From: Leptospirales bacterium
GTDB lineage: Bacteria; Spirochaetota; Leptospiria; Leptospirales; Leptonemataceae
Direction of reading: 5' to 3'
Assembly: GCA_016788865.1 (NCBI GenBank)
Contig: JAEUSB010000088.1
Coordinates: 20,847 to 84,846 of the forward strand
DNA length: 64,000 nucleotides
In this document: piece after piece, positions 43,820-52,238 of the stretch
Layout of the letters: each line of letters opens with the position of its first letter
How positions within the stretch are numbered: position 1 is the first letter of the stretch
Translations under genes and position numbers: made by a program
Notes under the pieces: generated by a model
Told to the model about the DNA's origin: nothing
Databases searched by the model: none
The model's input: the letters and a program-made list of their open reading frames with translations, nothing else

Positions 43820-45454
43820 ATGAGTCTACTGAGTCCGATCGCTCCTCCGTATGATGCGCTCGAGTGGGAAAAAAAGCCATTCAACGAAAAAAGCAAGATG
43901 GTCTGTCGCGCCTGGGCGCTCCAGGGCTACGGCACTCCGCTGGCTGTCTACGTGGTATATCTCTTTAAGATGATACTCTACGTTGCCGGGTGGTGGTTCT
44001 TCTGCGGCTTCAGTCCGGGCATGGGTAGCCTGAGTAACATTTCCGCATGGTGGTTGGAACCAATTGCCTTTCAGAAGGCAATCATTTGGAGCATGATGTT
44101 TGAAATGTTGGGTTTTGGGTGCGGCAGCGGTCCGCTAACAGGACGTTATATGCCACCGTTAGGCGGCTTTCTGTATTTCTTGCGGCCCGGAACAACCAAA
44201 TTGCCACTTTTTGAAGGAGTACCGCTGATCGGAGGGGCACTCCGAACATGGTTCGACACTGCACTCTACTTTCTGACTCTTGTTTCTTTGGTCAGGCTGT
44301 TGGTTGCCCCGGTTGTCTCTTTTGAACTGTTGCTCCCAATTGTTATCCTGCTGCCGCTAATGGGAATCGTTGACAAGACTCTCTTTCTCGTGGCTCGCGG
44401 AGAGCATTACTGGACGACTGCCATGGTCTTCATCATGGCTTTGGATTGGATTCCAGGCGCCAAAGCAGTTCAGGCCGCGCTGTGGTTCTGGGCAGGATTC
44501 TCCAAGTTAAATTCGCACTTCCCGGCCGTAGTTTGCGTTATGACAAGCAACAGTCCGTTTACGCGCTTCGAATGGCTTCGCAAGCTGATGTACAAAAATT
44601 ATCCGGAGGATCTGAATCCGTCGAGGTTGGCTGTCATAGCGCACCTCGGGATTCTGATCGAGTTTTCTGTTCCCATCCTTCTCGTCATGGGAGAGGGTGG
44701 GACGGTCACAATGATTGGCCTCGGATTGATGGTGTTCTTGCATTTGTTCATCTTGAGCAACGTACCCATGGGTGTGCCGCTGGAATGGAACATCATCGCG
44801 GTGTACGGCGGGTTCTTTCTTTTTGGAGCGCATGCAAATGCGAGTCTCCTGTCCATGTCTCTGCCCGTTGGAATCTTTGTAGTGATCATGCTCATCGTAA
44901 TCCCGTTGCTCGGGAATCTTGTTCCGTCTGCCATTTCCTTTCTGATGGCTATGCGCTACTATGCAGGCAACTGGGCTTACAGCGTCTGGCTTTTCAAAGG
45001 CGAAACCTTTCGCAAGCTCGACAAGCTGAAGAAGTCCTCTCCATGGATTTATGACCAGCTGGCCGTGTTGTATGATCGCAAGACGTCGGTTGGGATTGTT
45101 GGCAAGGTAATGGGATTCAGGTTGATGCATTTGCACGGGCGAGCTTTGCCGTTACTGGTCCCCAAAGCAGTGAAGCGCGTTGAGGATTACGAATGGCTGG
45201 ACGGTGAGCTTGTTGCTGGGCTGGCCATTGGCTGGAATTTTGGCGAAGGACATCTCCACAACGAACAGTTGCTACGCGCCATCCAGAGTCAGTGCGATTT
45301 CAAACCAGAAGAGTTGCGCTGCATCTTCGTCGAATCCCAGCCTCTTGGGAAACCAACTCTCGCGTACAGAATATTTGATGCAAGCACCGGGCTAATTGAC
45401 GCAGGTGACGTGGATGTCCGTCAGCTCAAGACAATGCAACCGTGGTTGGCCTGA
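43820..45454 (+). CDS. DUF3556 multi-helix membrane protein
   Basis: 544-residue membrane protein with about ten helices, matching DUF3556, otherwise known from actinobacteria and some spirochaetes. Clues are PPYDALEWEKKPFNEK at the start, WWLEPIAFQKAIIW and GSGPLTGRYMPPLGGFLYFLRPG. I use the ATG at 43820 rather than 43727 because the family begins there. The function is not known; a lipid- or quinone-related role is guessed from company. An FAD-dependent oxidoreductase gene begins 24 bases after it. Confidence 0.8.
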   Translation: MSLLSPIAPPYDALEWEKKPFNEKSKMVCRAWALQGYGTPLAVYVVYLFKMILYVAGWWFFCGFSPGMGSLSNISAWWLEPIAFQKAIIWSMMFEMLGFGCGSGPLTGRYMPPLGGFLYFLRPGTTKLPLFEGVPLIGGALRTWFDTALYFLTLVSLVRLLVAPVVSFELLLPIVILLPLMGIVDKTLFLVARGEHYWTTAMVFIMALDWIPGAKAVQAALWFWAGFSKLNSHFPAVVCVMTSNSPFTRFEWLRKLMYKNYPEDLNPSRLAVIAHLGILIEFSVPILLVMGEGGTVTMIGLGLMVFLHLFILSNVPMGVPLEWNIIAVYGGFFLFGAHANASLLSMSLPVGIFVVIMLIVIPLLGNLVPSAISFLMAMRYYAGNWAYSVWLFKGETFRKLDKLKKSSPWIYDQLAVLYDRKTSVGIVGKVMGFRLMHLHGRALPLLVPKAVKRVEDYEWLDGELVAGLAIGWNFGEGHLHNEQLLRAIQSQCDFKPEELRCIFVESQPLGKPTLAYRIFDASTGLIDAGDVDVRQLKTMQPWLA

Positions 45455-45477
45455 GGCCTCCGCTGGCTATCTCATTG

Positions 45478-46896
45478 ATGTCCAGCCACGATGTTGTAAT
45501 CATCGGATCAGGACCAAACGGGCTGGCAGCTGCTATTGCGCTGGCCAACGCCGGTCTGTCGGTTTCCGTCGTTGAGGGATCTTCTGAAATCGGAGGGGGG
45601 ACCCGCACGGCTGAGCTCACGTTACCCGGTTTCTTGCACGATGTCTGTTCCGGCGCGCATCCAATGGGGATTCTTTCGCCGTATCTGAAGACTCTCCCGC
45701 TCAAAGAGCATGGCCTTGAGTGGATTCTCCCGGAGGCTTCCGTAGCACATCCGCTTGATCATGCTCCGGCGGTGCTTCTTAGACGTTCAGTCCAGGAAAC
45801 GGCAAGCGCGCTGGGGCGTGACGCCGGACGTTATACGGACCTGGTAAGCCCATTCTTGAAGAATCCCGAGGGCCTGCTGGCTGACGCCCTGGCTCCCCTG
45901 AGATTTCCGTCCCATCCATTCCAGTTGATGAAGTTTGGTCTCGCGGGGATGCGTTCAGCGAGCGCATTCGCAAATCGCTTCAAAGATGATCCGGCCCGGG
46001 CCCTGTTTGCCGGCTGCGCAGCCCACTCGATCCTTCCGTTTTCCCGAATGCTTTCTGCGGCTGTGGGCTTGATGTTCCTATTAGCCGGGCACATGGAGGA
46101 CTGGCCCGTGGCCAAAGGCGGATCCACGTCAATTAGCCGCGCGCTTGCTTCTTACTTTGCGTCGCTTGGAGGAACAATCGAGACAAATAGGATGATCAGT
46201 TCAATGAGGGATCTTCCAGTTGCCCGTGCCTACGTCTTTGATACAGACCCGGTGCAAATGGCTGCGATCGCGGCAGAAATTCTTCCCGCCCGCTTTGTGC
46301 GACGATTGCGCTCGTATCGATTTGGCCCTGGAGTTTTCAAAATGGACTGGGCCCTGGATGGACCAATTCCCTGGCGCGACCCTGCATGTCTCAAGGCGTG
46401 TACCGTTCATCTGGGCGGAAGGATTGAGGAGATTGCGGCCGCAGAAAATGCAGTCTGGCAAGGGAGACATCCGGAGAACCCTTTTGTACTTGTCGTTCAG
46501 GCCAGTCAGTTTGATTCTTCGCGAGCACCTGCGGGAAAACATACGGGCTATGCCTACTGTCACGTTCCTTCCGGCTCAGATCTCGACCTGACCGAGATAG
46601 TGGAAAAGCAAATCGAACGATTCGCACCAGGATTTCGCGATATTGTTCTGGCGCGGAACGTTATGCGTACAAAGGATTTTCAGGCACACAATCCAAACTA
46701 TTTTGGTGGGGCTATCACAGGTGGCGTTGCCGATATGTTTCAACTGTTCAATCGGCCGGTGACTCGTTTAGACCCTTACTCAACACCCAATTCACGCATT
46801 TTTATTTGTTCAGCGTCTTCGCCTCCTGGTGCAGGAGTACACGGGATGTGCGGCTACCATGCGGCGCAAAGCGTAATTAGAAGGATCAAGCCTTGA
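45478..46896 (+). CDS. FAD-dependent oxidoreductase, phytoene-desaturase-like
   Basis: About 472 residues from the ATG at 45478. The FAD-binding motif VVIIGSGPNGLAAAIALANAG is followed by VEGSSEIGGGTRT and the late GGVADMFQLFNRP and SPPGAGVHGMCGYHAA, the build of phytoene-dehydrogenase-like flavin enzymes that act on lipids or isoprenoids. No carotenoid genes lie nearby. Close spacing to the DUF3556 gene suggests cotranscription. The substrate is unknown. Its stop lies one base from the stop of the convergent histidine kinase gene. Confidence 0.85.
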   Translation: MSSHDVVIIGSGPNGLAAAIALANAGLSVSVVEGSSEIGGGTRTAELTLPGFLHDVCSGAHPMGILSPYLKTLPLKEHGLEWILPEASVAHPLDHAPAVLLRRSVQETASALGRDAGRYTDLVSPFLKNPEGLLADALAPLRFPSHPFQLMKFGLAGMRSASAFANRFKDDPARALFAGCAAHSILPFSRMLSAAVGLMFLLAGHMEDWPVAKGGSTSISRALASYFASLGGTIETNRMISSMRDLPVARAYVFDTDPVQMAAIAAEILPARFVRRLRSYRFGPGVFKMDWALDGPIPWRDPACLKACTVHLGGRIEEIAAAENAVWQGRHPENPFVLVVQASQFDSSRAPAGKHTGYAYCHVPSGSDLDLTEIVEKQIERFAPGFRDIVLARNVMRTKDFQAHNPNYFGGAITGGVADMFQLFNRPVTRLDPYSTPNSRIFICSASSPPGAGVHGMCGYHAAQSVIRRIKP

Positions 46897-46897
46897 C

Positions 46898-47620
46898 CTA
46901 GAGCCCTGGGCCTCCGCCCAGTACAATTGTAAATTCTGCCCCGTGCCCTGGCTGCGAATGAACGCGAACGTCTCCACCCATTTGGCCTGTCATTTTCTGT
47001 ACCAGAGCAAGTCCCAGCCCGCTGCCTTCTTCTTTTGTAGAGAAGAGCGGCTCAAAAATCTTAACCTGAAGTTCTGGAGGAATGCCGGGTCCATTATCGC
47101 GGACACGAAGATAGGGATGTTTTCCCTCCATACCAGTTTCCACCTGGATTTCTTTGTCCTTCTGAGGCGGTGCGTGAGCAAAAGCCTCAACCGAGTTCAG
47201 TATCAAGTTTACGAGAATCTGTTTTACAAACGTCGGTTCAAATGTGCTGGCGGTAAGCTCGCCCGGGTGGAAGATCAGTTTGATGTTTTCATGCTCAGCC
47301 TGTGGCGCAAGGAGGGTTATCACATCCTCAACGACAGTGTTCAGATTTCCGATTTGCTTTTCAACTGGAGCCGCATTGCGAAGCCGTCGTAAGAAGTCGT
47401 GCAACGTTTGATTGAGGCCCACAATCTCGCGTTTGATCACCGCAGCCTTATCAATCATCTTGCCGCGTAATTCCGGGTCTTTTACCTGGGAGATGTAACT
47501 TTCAAGTAGTTGCAAATGCAGATGGATCGCGGCCAGGGGATTCTTGACTTCGTGCACCAGGCCGGCGGCCAGGGGTGGCAGTTCTCTGCCGACAATGCGT
47601 GTTAAGTTATTTTCTGCCAT
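46898..47620 (-). CDS. Soluble NtrB-like histidine kinase
   Basis: 240-residue histidine kinase without membrane helices or PAS domain. HisKA has AGLVHEVKNPLAAIH with the phosphoacceptor near residue 23. HATPase_c has NLILNSVEAF, RVRDNGPGIPP and GSGLGLALV. HEVKNP is the NtrB/ZraS form. It follows the periplasmic vWA gene by 24 bases, so the two may be cotranscribed. The likely partner is the NtrC-type regulator at 42319. What it senses is unknown; it must receive its signal from another protein. Confidence 0.88.
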   Translation of the reverse strand: MAENNLTRIVGRELPPLAAGLVHEVKNPLAAIHLHLQLLESYISQVKDPELRGKMIDKAAVIKREIVGLNQTLHDFLRRLRNAAPVEKQIGNLNTVVEDVITLLAPQAEHENIKLIFHPGELTASTFEPTFVKQILVNLILNSVEAFAHAPPQKDKEIQVETGMEGKHPYLRVRDNGPGIPPELQVKIFEPLFSTKEEGSGLGLALVQKMTGQMGGDVRVHSQPGHGAEFTIVLGGGPGL

Positions 47621-47644
47621 GATCTAGAATCAAGGTGAGTTCGA

Positions 47645-49258
47645 TTACCGCCTGAGGTCTTCAGGTTTGCCCGATTCTACCTCTACCACCTCACAAAAAA
47701 GAAAATATACGTCATCAGCCGTTAGATTTCGCATCCGAAGCAAATTTTCGCGCGTGGATATGAGTAGCCGCGGCACCTGTGCCTGCCCGGTTGGAAACGC
47801 AACAGATGGGTCGTTCTCAAGATCATTCCCATTCCGTCTAAAAGATAATCCAATGTAAACAGATTGACCTTTAGATTTTTGCAGCTGAGCGGCAGCAGCA
47901 GCATCTCCCAGCCTCAACCACAGGCCCTTACCTTCATGTTTTACTAGAACCTTATACAGAGCCGGCATTTCTTCGCCGCGAACCTCTGTTGCCCGCTTTA
48001 CCCGACTTTCCAAACCCGAAAGAATGGGCGATGTGCCTATGAGTCGGAGGTTCTCGCGCTTTGCGTAGAGTGCAGGAAGGGTTTTGAGATTTAACTCTGC
48101 GGCCGGATAGTGAATGGTTTCTATTGGGAGGAGCTTCTCCGGTTGGATGGTGCCCCTTGCGATTTCTTCTGAAACATCGCGATCCGCTCTGTAGAAGCGG
48201 GCTCCATACTGAACAAGGTAGATGGAAAATCCCTCCGCAAATCCGGCCCGCCGCGCGTATACGACTCCTGGATTCGAGAGTCGCAAAACATTGGTTAGGC
48301 GCCGGATCTCATTCTGATCTTTGATGTCCTGCCCTTGAAGCTGGAAAAGATTCAGGTCAACGCTTCTGGCCGTGAGTCTCCGCAAACGACTTTCCAGTCC
48401 GCTCATGCGCCGCGAGGTGCTTTTGGCGTCAAAAGCAAGCAACACTTTGCGATCCCCTTTCCAATCACGCAAATTCTCGACCACACCGATTGCGTCTTCC
48501 ACCTGCTTTAGGGTTACCTCACCGGCCGGATTCTTCCCTTCGAGAATCTTGATGGTCTTGTCCCAGGATTCGGTGAGAGGGAGTATGTCGAGTCCGCCGG
48601 GTTGCACCACTACTGCCCCAAGACGGCTTCTGGCCGGGACACTATCTTGAATCCCTCTCAGGGATTTTACGATGGCCCTATAATCTTCTTCCATGGATCC
48701 GGAAGCATCAATAACCAGCACGATGTCCGCTGCGCGCAAATGCCCGAGTCCTATTCTGTCTCGTTGTGGCGCAAAAGGGGTAGCATCTGAAATCAGCGAT
48801 CGAAGCAGTTGCTGCATTCCGGAGATCGATCCCGCCCGGTTAGCCCGACTCAGTTCCTTACCGGTTGCACACGACAGTACCGTAGCAGAAAGGGTAATGC
48901 GGTCCCCGGCCAGGAATTGTGCGCTTCCCGCGAATAGTTTTGAAGCATTTGTTTCGCGGCAGAGCGCTTTCATTGCCGCAGCAGTGAGTGGCTGATCGGA
49001 ACTCCATCCTGCCCGCTGGCTGGCCTTGGCCGCTGCATCCGGGTCAATGAGGCGATGGTCACGAGTAGAACTGAAAATAAAGTGAGTGGCACGCGCAAGC
49101 AGGTCTGGCAAATCCTGCTCTGTGAAGGAAAGCATGTCCATCTGGCCACCGACCTGGAATGGCAGGATGGCCATTTCCGGTCCAGCGGCGGCTATGCTTC
49201 GAGTCAGACCAAAACACAACAGGACCGTTGCCAAAACGGTAGGGCTTCTTTTAATCAC
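47645..49258 (-). CDS. Periplasmic vWA-domain protein
   Basis: 537-residue exported protein. A signal peptide ends near IAAAG. Residues 25-170 include a TolB-N/curli-like domain with ATNASKLFAGSAQFLAGDRI. A vWA domain follows with the MIDAS motif DIVLVIDASGSM. The C-terminal third is unassigned. It starts with GTG at 49258, preceded by GAGAGAAG. Its signal-peptide codons overlap those of the divergent lipoprotein gene. Downstream on the same strand is a histidine kinase, so the vWA protein may sense or assemble something at the envelope. Confidence 0.75.
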   Translation of the reverse strand: MIKRSPTVLATVLLCFGLTRSIAAAGPEMAILPFQVGGQMDMLSFTEQDLPDLLARATHFIFSSTRDHRLIDPDAAAKASQRAGWSSDQPLTAAAMKALCRETNASKLFAGSAQFLAGDRITLSATVLSCATGKELSRANRAGSISGMQQLLRSLISDATPFAPQRDRIGLGHLRAADIVLVIDASGSMEEDYRAIVKSLRGIQDSVPARSRLGAVVVQPGGLDILPLTESWDKTIKILEGKNPAGEVTLKQVEDAIGVVENLRDWKGDRKVLLAFDAKSTSRRMSGLESRLRRLTARSVDLNLFQLQGQDIKDQNEIRRLTNVLRLSNPGVVYARRAGFAEGFSIYLVQYGARFYRADRDVSEEIARGTIQPEKLLPIETIHYPAAELNLKTLPALYAKRENLRLIGTSPILSGLESRVKRATEVRGEEMPALYKVLVKHEGKGLWLRLGDAAAAAQLQKSKGQSVYIGLSFRRNGNDLENDPSVAFPTGQAQVPRLLISTRENLLRMRNLTADDVYFLFCEVVEVESGKPEDLRR

Positions 49259-49646
49259 GTTTGCAACTTCTCTCTGTCGGACATATTCCGATCCAGATGA
49301 GATGCAAGAATATTACTTCTACGGCAATCGCAGCCAGATTCATGGGTTTGCCCGCCTTTCGCCCAGGGTGAATCCTATCGGCTCGTCGGCTCCAAATGCA
49401 GTAACCCTGGCCGATCGACGCCAGGCCTGTAAGGAGTCGGCCTTTCGTGACGCGCAGGCGCGCTTCCTTGCGTTGACTTTGAAAGATCCGGAAGACCAGC
49501 GAGAGTGGGCGCGGCGGCTGGATATGGGCGCAACGGGCGCCTGGGCCGGTTGCTTCAAGGCCGCAAACATTTCTATGGTATTTTTTGAGCCAGCCGATTT
49601 ATGCAGAGCTGTCGTCCAATTTCCATGTCTGCCGGGAGATTTCTAA
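49194..49646 (+). CDS. Putative small lipoprotein
   Basis: 150 residues from an ATG at 49194, giving a basic, then hydrophobic N terminus ending ATSLC, a plausible lipobox. The mature part has a helical stretch (RRQACKESAFRDAQARFLAL) like the LPP20 lipoprotein group and four more cysteines. Family assignment is weak. The first 65 bases overlap the vWA gene on the other strand, with both genes encoding signal peptides there. A shorter start at 49302 avoids overlap but has no signal. The stop overlaps the next gene's ATG. Confidence 0.5.
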   Translation: MLRVRPKHNRTVAKTVGLLLITFATSLCRTYSDPDEMQEYYFYGNRSQIHGFARLSPRVNPIGSSAPNAVTLADRRQACKESAFRDAQARFLALTLKDPEDQREWARRLDMGATGAWAGCFKAANISMVFFEPADLCRAVVQFPCLPGDF

Positions 49647-50695
49647 TGTCACTTTTCAATCGTTGCGCATTGCTATTCCTGGCCGCTGTATTTCCGCTCG
49701 CAGCTCAAGTCGCGCCAACAAGCGTTTCTGATTTTGCATTTGCCCCAACGGACGATGAAGGCTATACGCAGGCATGGAACGTTGACTTTCGCGGCAAAGA
49801 CGTCTTCCTTTACATTACGTATGTAATTTCCAACACGGGCCCGGGAACCTGGAACAACGGTGTGTCTGTTCTTCTCTATCGCGGTGGTAAAAGTCGTACC
49901 TGGACTGCGGAGTATTCCGACAAGAGTTTGAAAGCGCAACCCGGTTCATTTGGGCACAAGAGTGGAACAAGTAGAATTGGTTTTGAGAATGGCAAGTTGG
50001 TTCTGCACGCAGAGAATCCCGGTGGCGGTGCTTCGCCTAAAGAGGCTCTTGAGATCGATCTCACGCTCACGCCCGCTGGAAGAGGCATTCAAATCTCAGG
50101 TGGAAAATTAGAGCCCAGGCCTGGAACGTTCCTGCGGGCCGATATCCCGATCACTGCTGCTGCCGGCCAATTGCGTATGACGGTGGGCGGTGTTACCGAA
50201 ACTATCGCAGGCATAGGCGGAATGGAAGCAATATGGGCCAACAAATCTCCCCATTCCTACGCCAAGCGGTTCTTGCTGGCTCGTACTTTTACGGCCGACC
50301 AGGGTATCCTGCTGGGCGGATATTTTGGAACGGCGGGAACGGAAGACTTTCTGCTCCGTTATGCGATCATGCAGAAAGGGGAAGTGAAGTCTCACGGCAG
50401 TGTAAAGAAGATTGAGATTCAGGATTCGCAACCAGATGGATTTTCGGGATACACCGTGCCAACGAAGGTTCGGTATACTCTCAGCGACAATTGCACTTTG
50501 CAGGAAGAACGTAAGTATTTTTCGGGTGGATTTGACGTGCTTGGAAGTGTGTCGGCGTTATTGCGATGGGTCCTACGAGTCTTCTTTGCCCGGCCATACG
50601 TGATGCACTATGATGCATCCCTCACATATGCCTGTGCAGACGCAAAGCCTGTCACCGTCATTGCGCAAACGTCTTACTATCTAATTAATCCGTGA
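49646..50695 (+). CDS. Svf1/CrtC-like lipocalin-type protein
   Basis: About 349 residues. A signal peptide ends LAAQ. The body is beta-rich with YTQAWNVDFRGKDVFLYITY, which resembles the Svf1 (yeast survival factor 1)/hydroxyneurosporene-dehydrogenase superfamily of two-domain lipocalin-like proteins. Family members bind lipids or hydrate isoprenoids; the role here is unknown. I use the ATG at 49646 in a TAATG overlap with the previous gene and GGGAG upstream. Ends in a GTGA overlap with the next gene. Confidence 0.6.
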   Translation: MSLFNRCALLFLAAVFPLAAQVAPTSVSDFAFAPTDDEGYTQAWNVDFRGKDVFLYITYVISNTGPGTWNNGVSVLLYRGGKSRTWTAEYSDKSLKAQPGSFGHKSGTSRIGFENGKLVLHAENPGGGASPKEALEIDLTLTPAGRGIQISGGKLEPRPGTFLRADIPITAAAGQLRMTVGGVTETIAGIGGMEAIWANKSPHSYAKRFLLARTFTADQGILLGGYFGTAGTEDFLLRYAIMQKGEVKSHGSVKKIEIQDSQPDGFSGYTVPTKVRYTLSDNCTLQEERKYFSGGFDVLGSVSALLRWVLRVFFARPYVMHYDASLTYACADAKPVTVIAQTSYYLINP

Positions 50696-51252
50696 GATTT
50701 GAAACAGATCGACTCGTCCTGCGCCGATGGCTTCCCTCCGACCTGGGACCGTTTCAACGGATGAACGCGGATCCGTACGTTATGCGATATTTCCCTTCTA
50801 CTCGGACAAACGAAGAGAGCGCCGAGCTATTGCAAAAAACAGAAAGGCACTTTGAGGAACATGGCTTTGGCGTCTGGGCCCTTGAACTAAAGGCAACCGG
50901 CGAATGGATTGGGCTAACAGGAGCGGCGCATGTACCTTTTGAAGCACACTTTACACCGGCGGTTGAGCTTGGATGGAGGATCGTAGGTAAGTTTCATGGC
51001 CAGGGCTATGCAACGGAAGCCGCCCGCTTCACTTGCGAGTTCGCTTTCAAGGAACTGAAGCTCTCAGGGCTTGTAGCCTTTACCATACCTGCCAACCTAC
51101 CTTCGCGTCGCGTAATGGAAAAGCTTGGGATGAAGCACAATCCAGCTGAGAATTTCAATCATCCGCTTGTTCCGCCGGACAGTCCAGCGCGTGTGCACGT
51201 ACTCTACAGACTATCAAGTGCCGAGTACAGAAAAGAGAGCACGGGAGAATAG
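50692..51252 (+). CDS. GNAT N-acetyltransferase, RimJ/RimL-like
   Basis: 186-residue acetyltransferase with the RimJ/RimL/YdaF type of GNAT fold. FETDRLVLRRWLPSDL opens the domain, VELGWRIVGKFHGQGYATEA carries the acetyl-CoA pyrophosphate loop (Q/RxxGxG/A-like GQGYA), and NLPSRRVMEKLGM is the usual late motif. Starts with GTG at 50692 in a four-base overlap with the previous gene. Substrate unknown, either an N-terminal amine or a small molecule. Confidence 0.88.
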   Translation: MRFETDRLVLRRWLPSDLGPFQRMNADPYVMRYFPSTRTNEESAELLQKTERHFEEHGFGVWALELKATGEWIGLTGAAHVPFEAHFTPAVELGWRIVGKFHGQGYATEAARFTCEFAFKELKLSGLVAFTIPANLPSRRVMEKLGMKHNPAENFNHPLVPPDSPARVHVLYRLSSAEYRKESTGE

Positions 51253-51256
51253 GGGT

Positions 51257-52138
51257 ATGAAGCACTATGTGATACTTCTGCTGCTGATTCTTCATGGGGC
51301 CTGTGCAACCTCCGCCTGGCGGAGCACCTGGTCTGATCATCCAATTTCAGAAACCATAACCTTGACCGCGCTGCCCGACAACGCGCGCCAGAATTCTGAA
51401 GGGGTAGTGTTTTTGCGAATGATCGGGATCGCTCCAGATGATAAACCTGAATTTGTTTGCATGGAGAAACCTCTCGCGCAATACCCGGCCGCAGAATCCA
51501 GCTACACTTACGTTCGCACAAACATTCGTTCTGCCGGGGATTGTCCGCCACTTGAGCGGGCATCGCAGCTGCTCGTTCCACTGGAAGCATCGCGGAAGCT
51601 GCTTTTGCCTGATCTGGGTATTGCAATCTCCTTTCCGCCTTACACAACGGCCGATCCTTACTACACCGGCCCATCGCTTAAGGACAGGCTACGCGACGTT
51701 CTGAAAGTCGAGAGAGTCACAACAGGAGAAATCGTAATCACCGACTCCGCAGGCACCGAAGTCATTCTCAAATCAGCCTGTTGCTCGGACAGTGTTGCAT
51801 TCTTTCAAAGTCCTGATCCCGTTTCTGGAACCAGGGCCCCGCTTGATCAGGAACGCCTACCGCCGGGTCGGGTCATCTTTGCTTCCACCGCAGACCGCAA
51901 AAGGGTAGCCTATTTTATTCCATCGTCGGATCGGCTTCCTCAATTCTTCTCCGTTCAGCAAGAACTGAGCCAGACCCATCCGGGAAATTTTCCCGTGCGT
52001 GCGGGGCTCATTGTGCTGCTCCCTGTCGTAATCGCAGTCGATGTTGTAACCGCGCCAATTCAGATCATCGTAATTGCGATCGTTGCAAAGCAGGCTATAG
52101 AGACTGTTGAGAAGTTTCCGCGATGTCTCTGGCCCTGA
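51257..52138 (+). CDS. Lipoprotein of unknown function
   Basis: 293 residues. The ATG at 51257 gives a short lipoprotein signal ending LHGAC. The middle has a CCSDSVAF segment, and a hydrophobic C-terminal stretch (LIVLLPVVIAVDVVTAPIQIIVIAIVA) looks like a membrane helix pair. No family recognised. It lies four bases after the acetyltransferase and probably belongs to the same transcript. An in-frame ORF start at 51167 is ignored because it would overlap that gene. Confidence 0.7.
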   Translation: MKHYVILLLLILHGACATSAWRSTWSDHPISETITLTALPDNARQNSEGVVFLRMIGIAPDDKPEFVCMEKPLAQYPAAESSYTYVRTNIRSAGDCPPLERASQLLVPLEASRKLLLPDLGIAISFPPYTTADPYYTGPSLKDRLRDVLKVERVTTGEIVITDSAGTEVILKSACCSDSVAFFQSPDPVSGTRAPLDQERLPPGRVIFASTADRKRVAYFIPSSDRLPQFFSVQQELSQTHPGNFPVRAGLIVLLPVVIAVDVVTAPIQIIVIAIVAKQAIETVEKFPRCLWP

Positions 52139-52238
52139 GGTCTCGATTCAGGTTCTGTTCCGCTCGGTTTCGAAAAACCTTGACCATGCATCCGTTCCAT
52201 TCATACTAAAGTCCTGAGGAGAATCCAGGCGGACTACT

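Noticed and set aside
49055..49300. Plus-strand 81-residue frame ahead of the lipoprotein
   Set aside because: It runs against the vWA gene, has no signal or domain, and is in a different frame from the lipoprotein.
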